Assembly (NCBI GenBank): GCA_023700885.1
Contig: JAMPYA010000120.1
Location: forward strand, 1 to 6,768
Origin: Flavobacteriaceae bacterium
GTDB lineage: Bacteria; Bacteroidota; Bacteroidia; Flavobacteriales; Flavobacteriaceae
Direction of reading: 5' to 3'
DNA: 6,768 nucleotides
Notes under the pieces: generated by a model
The model's database searches: none
Told to the model about the DNA's origin: nothing
Seen by the model: the letters and a program-made list of their open reading frames with translations, nothing else
Translations under genes and position numbers: made by a program
Part shown: in pieces, positions 1 to 5,985 of the stretch
Position numbering within the stretch: the stretch's first letter is position 1
How the letters are laid out: each line of letters begins with the position of its first letter

Positions 1-75
1 AGAGGCAACCAAAAAATGGTCAATGCCAATCCAAAACTGGGGATTAATCCTCAATCAGTTCTTAACTATTTATGA
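1..75 (+). CDS. 3' end of an unidentified gene (partial, cut by window start)
   Basis: Reading frame 1 from the window edge is open for 24 codons and ends in TGA at 73-75. The visible tail reads RGNQKMVNANPKLG followed by INPQSVLNYL. It is polar, with varied codons and well-formed residues such as Gly, Pro and Asn, so it looks like a genuine C-terminus rather than AT-rich noise. I do not recognise the family from this short tail. It converges on ligA, and the 77 bp between the two stop codons contain hairpin-forming sequence, as expected between convergent genes. An open frame of this length could also arise by chance, so this call is tentative. Confidence 0.45.
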   Translation, partial: RGNQKMVNANPKLGINPQSVLNYL

Positions 76-109
76 AAAAAGGGTCCAACTTTAAGTAAAA
101 GTTAAACCC
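75..109 (-). terminator. probable intrinsic terminator of ligA
   Basis: An inverted repeat at 81-92 and 98-109 pairs GGGT with ACCC and AACTTT with AAAGTT around a 5-nt loop, with a two-base internal mismatch (85-86 against 104-105). On the minus strand the hairpin is followed directly by six T residues (complement of 75-80). This fits a Rho-independent terminator about 45 nt beyond the ligA stop codon. On the plus strand no T-tract follows, so it is oriented for ligA rather than for the rightward gene ending at 75. Confidence 0.6.
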
Positions 110-152
110 TGATATTTACAACTTACACACTTTATGAGATAGTGTCTTTTAA

Positions 153-2156
153 TTATTCTTCAATCATTTCATAAAAAACATTTTCAGAAATAATGGGAAT
201 CTTAAGATCTTCTGCTTTTGAGCGTTTACTTGGACCCATATTATCACCTGCAACAACGTAATTAGTTTTCGCAGAAATAGAACTACCAACTTTACCTCCA
301 TTTTGTTCAATCAACAATTTCAATTCTTCTCTACTGATTTTTTCGAAAACACCTGATACAACAAATATTAAATTTTTTAATTTTTCTGAAGTTTTTATTG
401 ATTCATCTATACTAATTTCCAACTGTAAACCATAAGATTTTAGCCTACTTATCAAGTGTTGATTTATTAAGTTATTTGAAAAATCGACAATACTTTGTGC
501 AATACTACCACCAATTTCATCAACTGTAATGAGTTCTTCATAACTAGCTTTTAATATATTATCTATAGACTTAAAATGCTTTGCTAATTTTTTGGCAACT
601 GTTTCACCAACAAATCTAATTCCGATGGCAAATAGTACTTTTTCAAAAGGAATCTCTTTGGATTTTACCAATCCGTCAATAATATTTTGAGCTGATTTTT
701 CTGCCATTCGTTCTAAAGGTATAAGTTGTTCTACTTTTAACGCATACAAATCGGCATAATCATATATTAACTTATGTTTAAACAATAATTCAACAGTCTC
801 TGCTCCTAACCCATCAACATTCATCGCCTTTCTACTGATAAAATGTATGATTCTACCCGTAATTTGAGGCGGACAACCATATTCATTTGGACAATAATGT
901 TTAGCATCTCCTTCAGTTCTTTTTAACTTTGTATGACATTCAGGACAGTGTGTTATATATTGAACTATTTGAGATTCATTATTTCTTTTTAATTCATTTA
1001 CTCCAACAATCTTAGGAATTATTTCACCTCCTTTTTCAACATAAACTTCATCATTTATATGTAATCCTAATTTTTCAATTTGATCTGAGTTGTGTAATGA
1101 GGCTCTCTTTACAATAGTTCCTCCTAATTCAACTGGTTCTAAATTAGCTACCGGAGTAATGGCTCCAGTTCTTCCGACTTGATAATCTACACTCAATAAT
1201 TTGGTTAAAACTTGTTCAGTTTTATATTTATAAGCAATGGCCCAACGTGGAGATTTAGCTGTATATCCCAACTCTTCCTGATAATCTACACTATTTATTT
1301 TCACCACAACACCGTCTGTCTCATATGGCAATTCAAATCTTTTTTGATCCCACTCATCTATAAAGTGAAGAACCTCATCTAAATTATTAACAACTTTTAT
1401 AGAATCAGGAATTTTAAATCCAAGTGTTTTTGCAAATTGCAAATTTTCAAAATGTGTTTTAAAAGGAAGATTATTACCAATAATTTGATACAATAAACAA
1501 TCTAAAGGACGCTTAGCTACTTCAGCACTATCCTGTAATTTCAAACTTCCACTGGCTGTATTTCTTGGATTCATATAAGGATCTTCTCCTGCTTCAACTC
1601 GATCTTGATTCATTTTATTAAATCCATCTATTGGCAAAATAATTTCACCTCTAATTTCAAAAGAACTCAATTGAGAATTTGGCAATTTTAACGGAATTGA
1701 CTTAATGGTTTTTACATTGGCAGTAACATTATCTCCTTGAAATCCATCACCTCGAGTAACCGCTTTTTTTAACAAATTATTTTCATAAGTAAGATTGATA
1801 GAAGCACCGTCAAATTTCAACTCGCAGGTATAATTTATTTTATCAGTTCCTAAAAGTCTGATATTCCTTTTTTCCCACTCTAATAAATCTTCTTTAGAAT
1901 ACGAATTATCTAAAGAATACATTCTATTTTGATGTGTAATTGTCTCAAAATTCTTGGTAATTTGACCTCCGACACGCTGAGTTGGAGAATTCTCATCAAA
2001 ATATTGAGGATATAAATCTTCTAAATCTTGTAATTTTTTTAATTTTTGATCAAATTCATAATCAGAAATGATTGGCTTATCTAAAACATAATAATAATTA
2101 TTATGTTGATGTAATTCATCTCTCAATTTAATAATCTGATATAAGACACTCTCCAT
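153..2156 (-). CDS. ligA: NAD-dependent DNA ligase LigA
   Basis: LigA seals nicks in duplex DNA during replication and repair, using NAD+ as AMP donor. The 667-residue protein has the usual length and domain order of the family. An N-terminal Ia domain with YY and SDYEFD (about residues 20-36) binds the NMN half of NAD+. The adenylation domain carries the KFDG motif at 114-117, with Lys114 as the AMP-accepting lysine; DGVVVK at 281-286 and KSPRWAIAYK at 301-310 are further nucleotidyltransferase motifs. An OB-fold follows at about 320-400. The zinc finger cysteines are Cys404, Cys407, Cys422 and Cys428. A helix-hairpin-helix region spans about 430-585 and a C-terminal BRCT domain about 590-667. 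All catalytic and zinc ligands are present and the gene appears intact. The ATG at 2154-2156 starts just before the conserved N-terminal helix. It is a single-gene unit, divergent from the sulfur cluster. Confidence 0.98.
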   Translation of the reverse strand: MESVLYQIIKLRDELHQHNNYYYVLDKPIISDYEFDQKLKKLQDLEDLYPQYFDENSPTQRVGGQITKNFETITHQNRMYSLDNSYSKEDLLEWEKRNIRLLGTDKINYTCELKFDGASINLTYENNLLKKAVTRGDGFQGDNVTANVKTIKSIPLKLPNSQLSSFEIRGEIILPIDGFNKMNQDRVEAGEDPYMNPRNTASGSLKLQDSAEVAKRPLDCLLYQIIGNNLPFKTHFENLQFAKTLGFKIPDSIKVVNNLDEVLHFIDEWDQKRFELPYETDGVVVKINSVDYQEELGYTAKSPRWAIAYKYKTEQVLTKLLSVDYQVGRTGAITPVANLEPVELGGTIVKRASLHNSDQIEKLGLHINDEVYVEKGGEIIPKIVGVNELKRNNESQIVQYITHCPECHTKLKRTEGDAKHYCPNEYGCPPQITGRIIHFISRKAMNVDGLGAETVELLFKHKLIYDYADLYALKVEQLIPLERMAEKSAQNIIDGLVKSKEIPFEKVLFAIGIRFVGETVAKKLAKHFKSIDNILKASYEELITVDEIGGSIAQSIVDFSNNLINQHLISRLKSYGLQLEISIDESIKTSEKLKNLIFVVSGVFEKISREELKLLIEQNGGKVGSSISAKTNYVVAGDNMGPSKRSKAEDLKIPIISENVFYEMIEE

Positions 2157-2189
2157 TTTATGTTATTATTATTTAAAAATACTCATAAC

Positions 2190-2218
2190 TAGTGATTTTA
2201 TTTATCTAATTATCACTA
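2190..2218. repeat. imperfectly understood inverted repeat in the ligA/sqr divergent region
   Basis: The 7-bp arms TAGTGAT (2190-2196) and ATCACTA (2212-2218) are perfect reverse complements separated by 15 bp. They lie 34 bp upstream of the ligA start codon on the ligA side of the intergenic region. The arrangement could be a binding site for a dimeric regulator or a weak hairpin in the ligA leader. No T-tract follows on either strand, so a terminator is unlikely. In such AT-rich sequence a chance origin cannot be excluded. Confidence 0.3.
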
Positions 2219-2233
2219 TTTTAAAAATATTTA

Positions 2234-2249
2234 TGTAACTTAGGTTACA
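2234..2249. promoter_or_regulatory. candidate Crp/Fnr-family operator upstream of the sulfur cluster
   Basis: The 16-bp sequence TGTAACTTAGGTTACA is a perfect palindrome with 6-bp arms (TGTAAC and GTTACA) around a 4-bp centre. The inner 5+4+5 geometry equals that of the FNR consensus TTGAT-N4-ATCAA, and the TGT/ACA outer bases recall Crp-type half sites. Its centre lies about 69 bp upstream of the start point predicted from the -7 box at 2299-2306, a spacing compatible with class I activation. The regulator is not encoded in the window, and the assignment is inferred from symmetry and position only. Confidence 0.5.
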
Positions 2250-2298
2250 GTTCTGAATATTAATACTTTACAAATTATTTTATTCCTTATAAAGGCAG

Positions 2299-2306
2299 TA
2301 AATTTG
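2299..2306 (+). promoter_or_regulatory. Bacteroidota-type -7 promoter box for the sulfur cluster
   Basis: TAAATTTG matches the Bacteroidota housekeeping -7 consensus TAnnTTTG exactly. Transcription would begin near 2310, giving a leader of about 57 nt before the ATG at 2367. No good TTTG-type -33 element is visible about 20 bp upstream. A weak -33 is consistent with a promoter that needs an activator, such as one bound at the palindrome further upstream. Confidence 0.5.
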
Positions 2307-2366
2307 CACAGCAATTTAGCAAATGTTTAAGTTATTCAAAATTATATCTATACTAAAAATCAAAAT

Positions 2367-3599
2367 ATGAAGAATTTACTAATACTTGGAGCAGGAACAG
2401 CCGGTACTATGATGGCTAATCACCTTGTTCACAAGATGAACAAAAATGAGTGGAATATCACTATTGTAGATCAGTACAAAACTCACTACTACCAACCAGG
2501 ATTTTTATTCCTTCCTTTTGACACTTACACTGAAGATCAAATCAGAAAAGATAAAAAACAATTTATTCCAAAAAGTGTAAATTATATCCAAAAGAAAATT
2601 GAAAAAATTATTCATGCTGAAAATAAAGTTGTTTTAGAAGATGAAACTTTAAACTATGATTTATTAATCGTTGCTACTGGTGCTAAAATAGCTCCTGAAC
2701 AAGTTGATGGAATGAAAGGTGCAAACTGGCATAAAAATGTTTTTGATTTTTACACTTTTGAAGGCGCTTTAGCTTTAAGAAATTATTTAAGAGTATTTAA
2801 AGGGGGGAAAGTAGTTGTTCATTTTACCGAAATGCCAATTAAATGTCCGGTTGCTCCTTTAGAATTTGTTTTCTTAGCCGATTCTTATTTCCGTAAAAAA
2901 GGAATGAGAGATAAAGTTGAATTAACCTATGTTACGCCACTTGGCGGCGCTTTTACCAAACCAAAAGCAACCGCAGCTTTAAGTTATTTATTGAAAGAAA
3001 AAAATATTGAAGTTGTAACAGATTTTGCTATTGAAAGTGTTGATAACGACAACAACCAAATATTAGATTACGAAGGAAGAGAGGTTCCTTATGATTTATT
3101 AGTTACTGTTCCAACAAATATGGGTGATGATTTAATTAAACGATCTGGAATGGGTGATGATTTAAACTTTATTCCTACAAATCATTTTACTTTACAATCA
3201 GAGATTGCAAAAAATATTTTTGTTATTGGAGATGCTTCAAATGTACCAGCATCAAAAGCCGGTTCTGTTGCCCATTTCCAAGCAGAAACTTTAACTGATA
3301 ACATCTTACTTTATATTGATGGAAAATCATTAAAAGAAGAATTTGATGGCCACGCAAACTGTTTTATTGAAACAGGAAACGGAAAAGGCTTATTAATCGA
3401 TTTTAACTACAATCAAGAACCGGTTGAAGGTAAATTTCCTTTCCCGGTAGTTGGACCGATGAGTTTATTAAAAGAAACCAGATTAAATCATTTTGGTAAA
3501 ATGGCGTTCAAATGGATTTATTGGAATATGCTTTTAAAAGGTATTGCAATACCTTTTGTTACGAGAAATATGAGTAAATTAGGAAAGAAATTTAACTAA
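2367..3599 (+). CDS. type III-like sulfide:quinone oxidoreductase (FAD-dependent)
   Basis: The enzyme is predicted to oxidise sulfide to protein-bound persulfide or polysulfide and reduce membrane quinone through FAD. The 410-residue protein starts with a Rossmann dinucleotide motif GAGTAG (8-13). It has the ATG motif at 103-105 that follows the first FAD-binding region, and IGDASNVP at 287-294, the second FAD contact of the family. Only two cysteines exist: Cys160 in MPIKCPVAP and Cys332 in DGHANCFIETG. These correspond to the two central redox cysteines of sulfide:quinone oxidoreductases; a third cysteine near residue 128, seen in type I enzymes, is absent (the local sequence is WHKNVFDFY). 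The C-terminal segment at about 377-399 is rich in Trp, Met, Leu and Ile and could anchor the protein to the inner face of the membrane. There is no signal peptide, so it is probably a cytoplasmic-side peripheral protein. From memory, the type III subgroup includes selenocysteine-containing relatives; this copy uses cysteine. It is the first gene of the cluster, and the ATG opens right at the Rossmann strand. Close alternatives are other NAD(P)/FAD disulfide-type oxidoreductases. Confidence 0.85.
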   Translation: MKNLLILGAGTAGTMMANHLVHKMNKNEWNITIVDQYKTHYYQPGFLFLPFDTYTEDQIRKDKKQFIPKSVNYIQKKIEKIIHAENKVVLEDETLNYDLLIVATGAKIAPEQVDGMKGANWHKNVFDFYTFEGALALRNYLRVFKGGKVVVHFTEMPIKCPVAPLEFVFLADSYFRKKGMRDKVELTYVTPLGGAFTKPKATAALSYLLKEKNIEVVTDFAIESVDNDNNQILDYEGREVPYDLLVTVPTNMGDDLIKRSGMGDDLNFIPTNHFTLQSEIAKNIFVIGDASNVPASKAGSVAHFQAETLTDNILLYIDGKSLKEEFDGHANCFIETGNGKGLLIDFNYNQEPVEGKFPFPVVGPMSLLKETRLNHFGKMAFKWIYWNMLLKGIAIPFVTRNMSKLGKKFN

Positions 3600-3629
3600 A
3601 TAATTATAACAATCATAAATATTAATATT

Positions 3630-3938
3630 ATGGAATTAAACGTAGCAGGTAAAACAATAAACCTAACTGATGACGGATATTTAGCAGATTTATCTCAATG
3701 GGATAAAGATGTAGCAATGGCAATTGCAAAAGAAGAAGAAGTTGCATTAACAGATGCTCATTTTAAAGTAATTGAGTGGGTTCAAAATCAATTTAAAACA
3801 GGTGAAGCTCTTTCAGTAAGAAGTATTAAAGGAAGTGGTATTATCGATATCAAAGAATTTTATGCTTTATTCCCAGGTGGTCCATTGAAAAAAGCTACCA
3901 GAATTGCTGGTATTCCTAAACCAAAAAGTTGTATCTAA
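3630..3938 (+). CDS. DsrC/TusE-family sulfur carrier protein
   Basis: This small soluble protein of 102 residues belongs to the DsrC/TusE/RspA family, which carries persulfide or trisulfide sulfur on a flexible C-terminal arm. Family marks are the N-terminal GYLADLSQWDKDVA (16-29), the helical IEWVQNQF (48-55), and the C-terminal arm LFPGGPLKKATRIAGIPKPKSCI (80-102). The penultimate Cys101 is the universal sulfur-binding cysteine. The second cysteine of true DsrC would stand 11 residues earlier; here that position is Thr90. The protein is therefore TusE-like: it can form a persulfide, but not the intramolecular disulfide or trisulfide that serves DsrAB. It lies 30 bp after the oxidoreductase gene and 18 bp before the DsrE2-like gene, so co-transcription is likely. 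The leader is AT-rich, with no Shine-Dalgarno motif. I leave the symbol empty because no tusBCD partners are visible and a tRNA-thiolation role is not shown. Confidence 0.88.
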   Translation: MELNVAGKTINLTDDGYLADLSQWDKDVAMAIAKEEEVALTDAHFKVIEWVQNQFKTGEALSVRSIKGSGIIDIKEFYALFPGGPLKKATRIAGIPKPKSCI

Positions 3939-3956
3939 CCTTAAAAAATCGAAATC

Positions 3957-4433
3957 ATGAGTAAATCAGTTGTTAAAAAAATGCTTTTCATTTTATCAAA
4001 AGCTCACATTGATAGTGCATATGCAGCAATGGTTATGGCTAACGGAGCAAGAATGGAAGGAATTGAAGCAGAAGTATTCTTTACATTTTTTGGTTTAGAT
4101 GCCATCACTAAAAAGAAAATGAAAAATTTAAAAGTTGCTACAGTAGGAAATCCTGCAATGCCAATGCCAACTATGTTAGGTGGTTTACCAGGTATGGAGT
4201 CATTTGCAACTATGATGATGAAAAAAGAAATGGAAAAATTAGACATGCCTCCAATTGATGAGTTCTTAGAAATTTTATCAGCTTCTGGATGTAAATTATG
4301 GGCTTGTAAATTAGCTGTTGATATGTTTAAATTAGAAGAAAAAGATTTAATTGATGATTTAGATGGTATTTTAACTATCGGCGATTTCTACGAAAGAGCA
4401 GATATAGAAGGTACTCAAATTATCTTTATCTAA
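3957..4433 (+). CDS. DsrE2-like sulfurtransferase (DsrE/DsrF/DrsH-like family)
   Basis: The 158-residue product resembles the DsrE2 branch of the DsrE/DsrF superfamily, small proteins that bind sulfane sulfur on a cysteine and pass it to carriers such as TusA or DsrC/TusE. The N-terminal strand KKMLFILSK (7-15), the following helix and the EAEVFFTFFGLDAI segment (38-50) form the typical Rossmann-like core. The stretch NPAMPMPTMLGGLPGM (65-80) and the following MMMKKEMEK are extremely methionine-rich. The cysteines are Cys112 and Cys117 in GCKLWACK; Cys117 is the best candidate for the persulfide-carrying residue because it matches the family's C-terminal conserved cysteine. No clear membrane-spanning segment is seen, so the protein is probably soluble or peripherally bound. 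It is the last gene of the cluster, 18 bp after the TusE-like gene and followed at once by a strong terminator. The product is likely the sulfurtransferase partner of the two upstream proteins. Confidence 0.82.
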   Translation: MSKSVVKKMLFILSKAHIDSAYAAMVMANGARMEGIEAEVFFTFFGLDAITKKKMKNLKVATVGNPAMPMPTMLGGLPGMESFATMMMKKEMEKLDMPPIDEFLEILSASGCKLWACKLAVDMFKLEEKDLIDDLDGILTIGDFYERADIEGTQIIFI

Positions 4434-4448
4434 TCATCTTTTAATATT

Positions 4449-4480
4449 AAAAAAACCGAAACTCACGTTTCGGTTTTTTT
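4449..4480 (+). terminator. strong intrinsic terminator of the sulfur cluster (probably bidirectional)
   Basis: ACCGAAAC and GTTTCGGT form a perfect 8-bp stem around the 4-nt loop TCAC (4463-4466). A run of A at 4449-4454 and of T at 4475-4480 flank the stem and extend it. The hairpin begins 15 nt after the stop codon of the DsrE2-like gene. Because the A-run becomes a T-run on the opposite strand, the same element could also stop transcripts coming from sucAB, although it lies about 200 nt beyond the sucB stop codon. Confidence 0.92.
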
Positions 4481-4683
4481 GTTGAAAATCATTAAAAACT
4501 GGTAGAACATTATTTACTTATGGGCGGTATCTGATTTTGAAATGCACTCAAAATGATAATAATAAATCTCATACAGATGTAACGGAGAAAATATAATTTA
4601 TTTTATCAACTTAGAAAGCCTTTTAACCTATATTTCACGCATTATTTTCTTTATTTTTGGCCCTTTTACTAGCTTGTCTATAT
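4481..4683. other. intergenic region between convergent transcription units, no gene seen
   Basis: About 200 bp separate the terminator of the sulfur cluster from the sucB stop codon. ATG codons on both strands lead only to frames of a few codons, for example from 4519 on the plus strand. I see no convincing hairpin with a T-tract for sucB, no tRNA-like structure and no repeat. It appears to be an ordinary AT-rich spacer or the 3' untranslated region of sucAB. Confidence 0.6.
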
Positions 4684-5949
4684 TTATAAATTTAACAATA
4701 TTTGCTCAGGATTTTTTCCGCCGAAAATAATTGAACTAGGATTTTCTAACAACTCTTTCACTTTCTTTAAAAACCCTACAGATTCACGTCCATCAATAAT
4801 TCGATGGTCGTAACTCAAAGCAACATACATTATTGGACGTATTACCACTTCCCCATTAATAGCAACTGGACGATCAACTATATTATGCATGCCCAATATG
4901 GCACATTGAGGCGGATTGATAATAGGAGTACTCAGCATCGATCCAAAAATACCTCCATTAGAAATCGTAAAGGTTCCTCCTGTCATTTCATCTAAGGTAA
5001 TTTTATTATCACGTGCTTTTGAAGCCAAGGAATTGATTTCTTCCTCTATTTCAGCAAAACTCAATTGCTCTGCATTTCGTATAACAGGCACTAATAATCC
5101 TTTAGGAGAACTCACCGCAATACCAATATCTGCATAATAATGGTAAACAATTTCATCACCTTCTATACTTGCATTTACATCAGGAAATAAATGTAAAGCC
5201 TCAGTAACTGCTTTAGTAAAAAAACTCATAAAACCTAAACCAGTACCATGAACCTCTTTAAATTTATCTTTATACTTTTTGCGAATGGCAAAAATAGCAC
5301 TCATATCCACTTCATTAAAAGTTGTTAATATAGCTGCTTCATTTTTTACCGCAACCAAACGCTGTGCTAATTTTTTTCGCAATGGAGACATTTTAATACG
5401 CTCTGTTTCTCTCAATGTTTTAGGTTTTTTATCAGCTTGTATTTTAAATCCTGCAGATAATAGGCTTAATACATCATTTTTCATGATACGCCCTTCAAGT
5501 CCAGTTCCAGTAACTTTATGGATAGGTATTTTATTGTCATCCATTATTTTTTTTGCCAAAGGCGTTGCAGTTGTTTTAAAAGCTGTTGTTTTATTTTCTG
5601 TAATCTCATCCTTTGTTTGGCTGTCAATTTTTGTATTATCAGCAGTTATTAAATTGGGGTCTTTTGTCAACTCTTTATCATTATCTACTTTTTTTATTTC
5701 GGTTGATATTACTTCTGTATCTATAGTACCTATAAGAGCGCCAACAGCTACGTTTTCTTCTTCTTTTGCTATAATATGAAGTGCTCCTGAATCTTCAGCG
5801 TTTATCGTTAACGTAGCTTTATCTGAATCAATCTCAGCAATTTCTTCATCTTTTTCAACAAATGCTCCATCATCTTTTAACCAACGAGAAATCATTACTT
5901 CGGTAATTGACTCTCCTGGACTAGGTACTTTAATTTCTAAAATTGCCAT
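4684..5949 (-). CDS. sucB: dihydrolipoyl succinyltransferase, E2 of 2-oxoglutarate dehydrogenase
   Basis: SucB forms the core of the 2-oxoglutarate dehydrogenase complex of the TCA cycle, moving the succinyl group from E1 to coenzyme A through a lipoyl arm. The 421-residue protein has the complete E2 architecture. A lipoyl domain spans residues 1-78, with the lipoylated Lys44 in DSDKATLTI. A charged, Thr- and Lys-rich linker follows at about 80-125. The peripheral subunit-binding domain is at about 127-164 (TPLAKKIMDDNKIPI, GTGLEGRIMKNDV). The catalytic acyltransferase domain occupies about 185-421, with the DHRIIDG motif at 381-387 providing His382 and Asp386. The order SVSSPKGLLVPV-type segment, GGTFTISNGG (324-333) and NPPQ (345-348) is typical of the succinyl rather than acetyl branch. 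The start codon is 36 bp from the sucA stop, so both are probably one operon. No truncation is seen. Confidence 0.96.
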   Translation of the reverse strand: MAILEIKVPSPGESITEVMISRWLKDDGAFVEKDEEIAEIDSDKATLTINAEDSGALHIIAKEEENVAVGALIGTIDTEVISTEIKKVDNDKELTKDPNLITADNTKIDSQTKDEITENKTTAFKTTATPLAKKIMDDNKIPIHKVTGTGLEGRIMKNDVLSLLSAGFKIQADKKPKTLRETERIKMSPLRKKLAQRLVAVKNEAAILTTFNEVDMSAIFAIRKKYKDKFKEVHGTGLGFMSFFTKAVTEALHLFPDVNASIEGDEIVYHYYADIGIAVSSPKGLLVPVIRNAEQLSFAEIEEEINSLASKARDNKITLDEMTGGTFTISNGGIFGSMLSTPIINPPQCAILGMHNIVDRPVAINGEVVIRPIMYVALSYDHRIIDGRESVGFLKKVKELLENPSSIIFGGKNPEQILLNL

Positions 5950-5985
5950 ATTATTAAGGTTTTAAAAGGTGATTTGAATTATTTA

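Noticed and set aside
127..150. Hairpin ACACT...AGTGT followed by CTTTT as a terminator for the rightward gene
   Set aside because: The stem is only 5 bp with a 9-nt loop and the T-run is short; too weak to list as a feature.
2337..2344. TAATTTTG on the minus strand as a -7 box for ligA
   Set aside because: It matches TAnnTTTG but would give a leader of about 180 nt running through the sqr promoter; such matches are common in AT-rich DNA, so the ligA promoter is left unassigned.
4004..4246. Open frame of 80 codons on the minus strand inside the DsrE2-like gene
   Set aside because: Antisense to a conserved gene with family motifs; the translation is Ile/Phe-rich and arises from reversed Met, Lys and Asn codons.
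2367..4433. Sulfur cluster as a recently acquired mobile island
   Set aside because: No transposase, integrase, tRNA, direct-repeat boundary or obvious shift in base composition is visible; the AT-rich style matches the flanking genes.
4804..5137. Two overlapping short plus-strand frames inside sucB
   Set aside because: Both are antisense to the catalytic domain of SucB and lack any protein-like features.
5279..5779. Open frame of 166 codons on the plus strand inside sucB
   Set aside because: It is fully antisense to the well-supported sucB gene; its product is a hydrophobic, Ser/Val-rich translation with no recognisable motif, as expected of a shadow frame.
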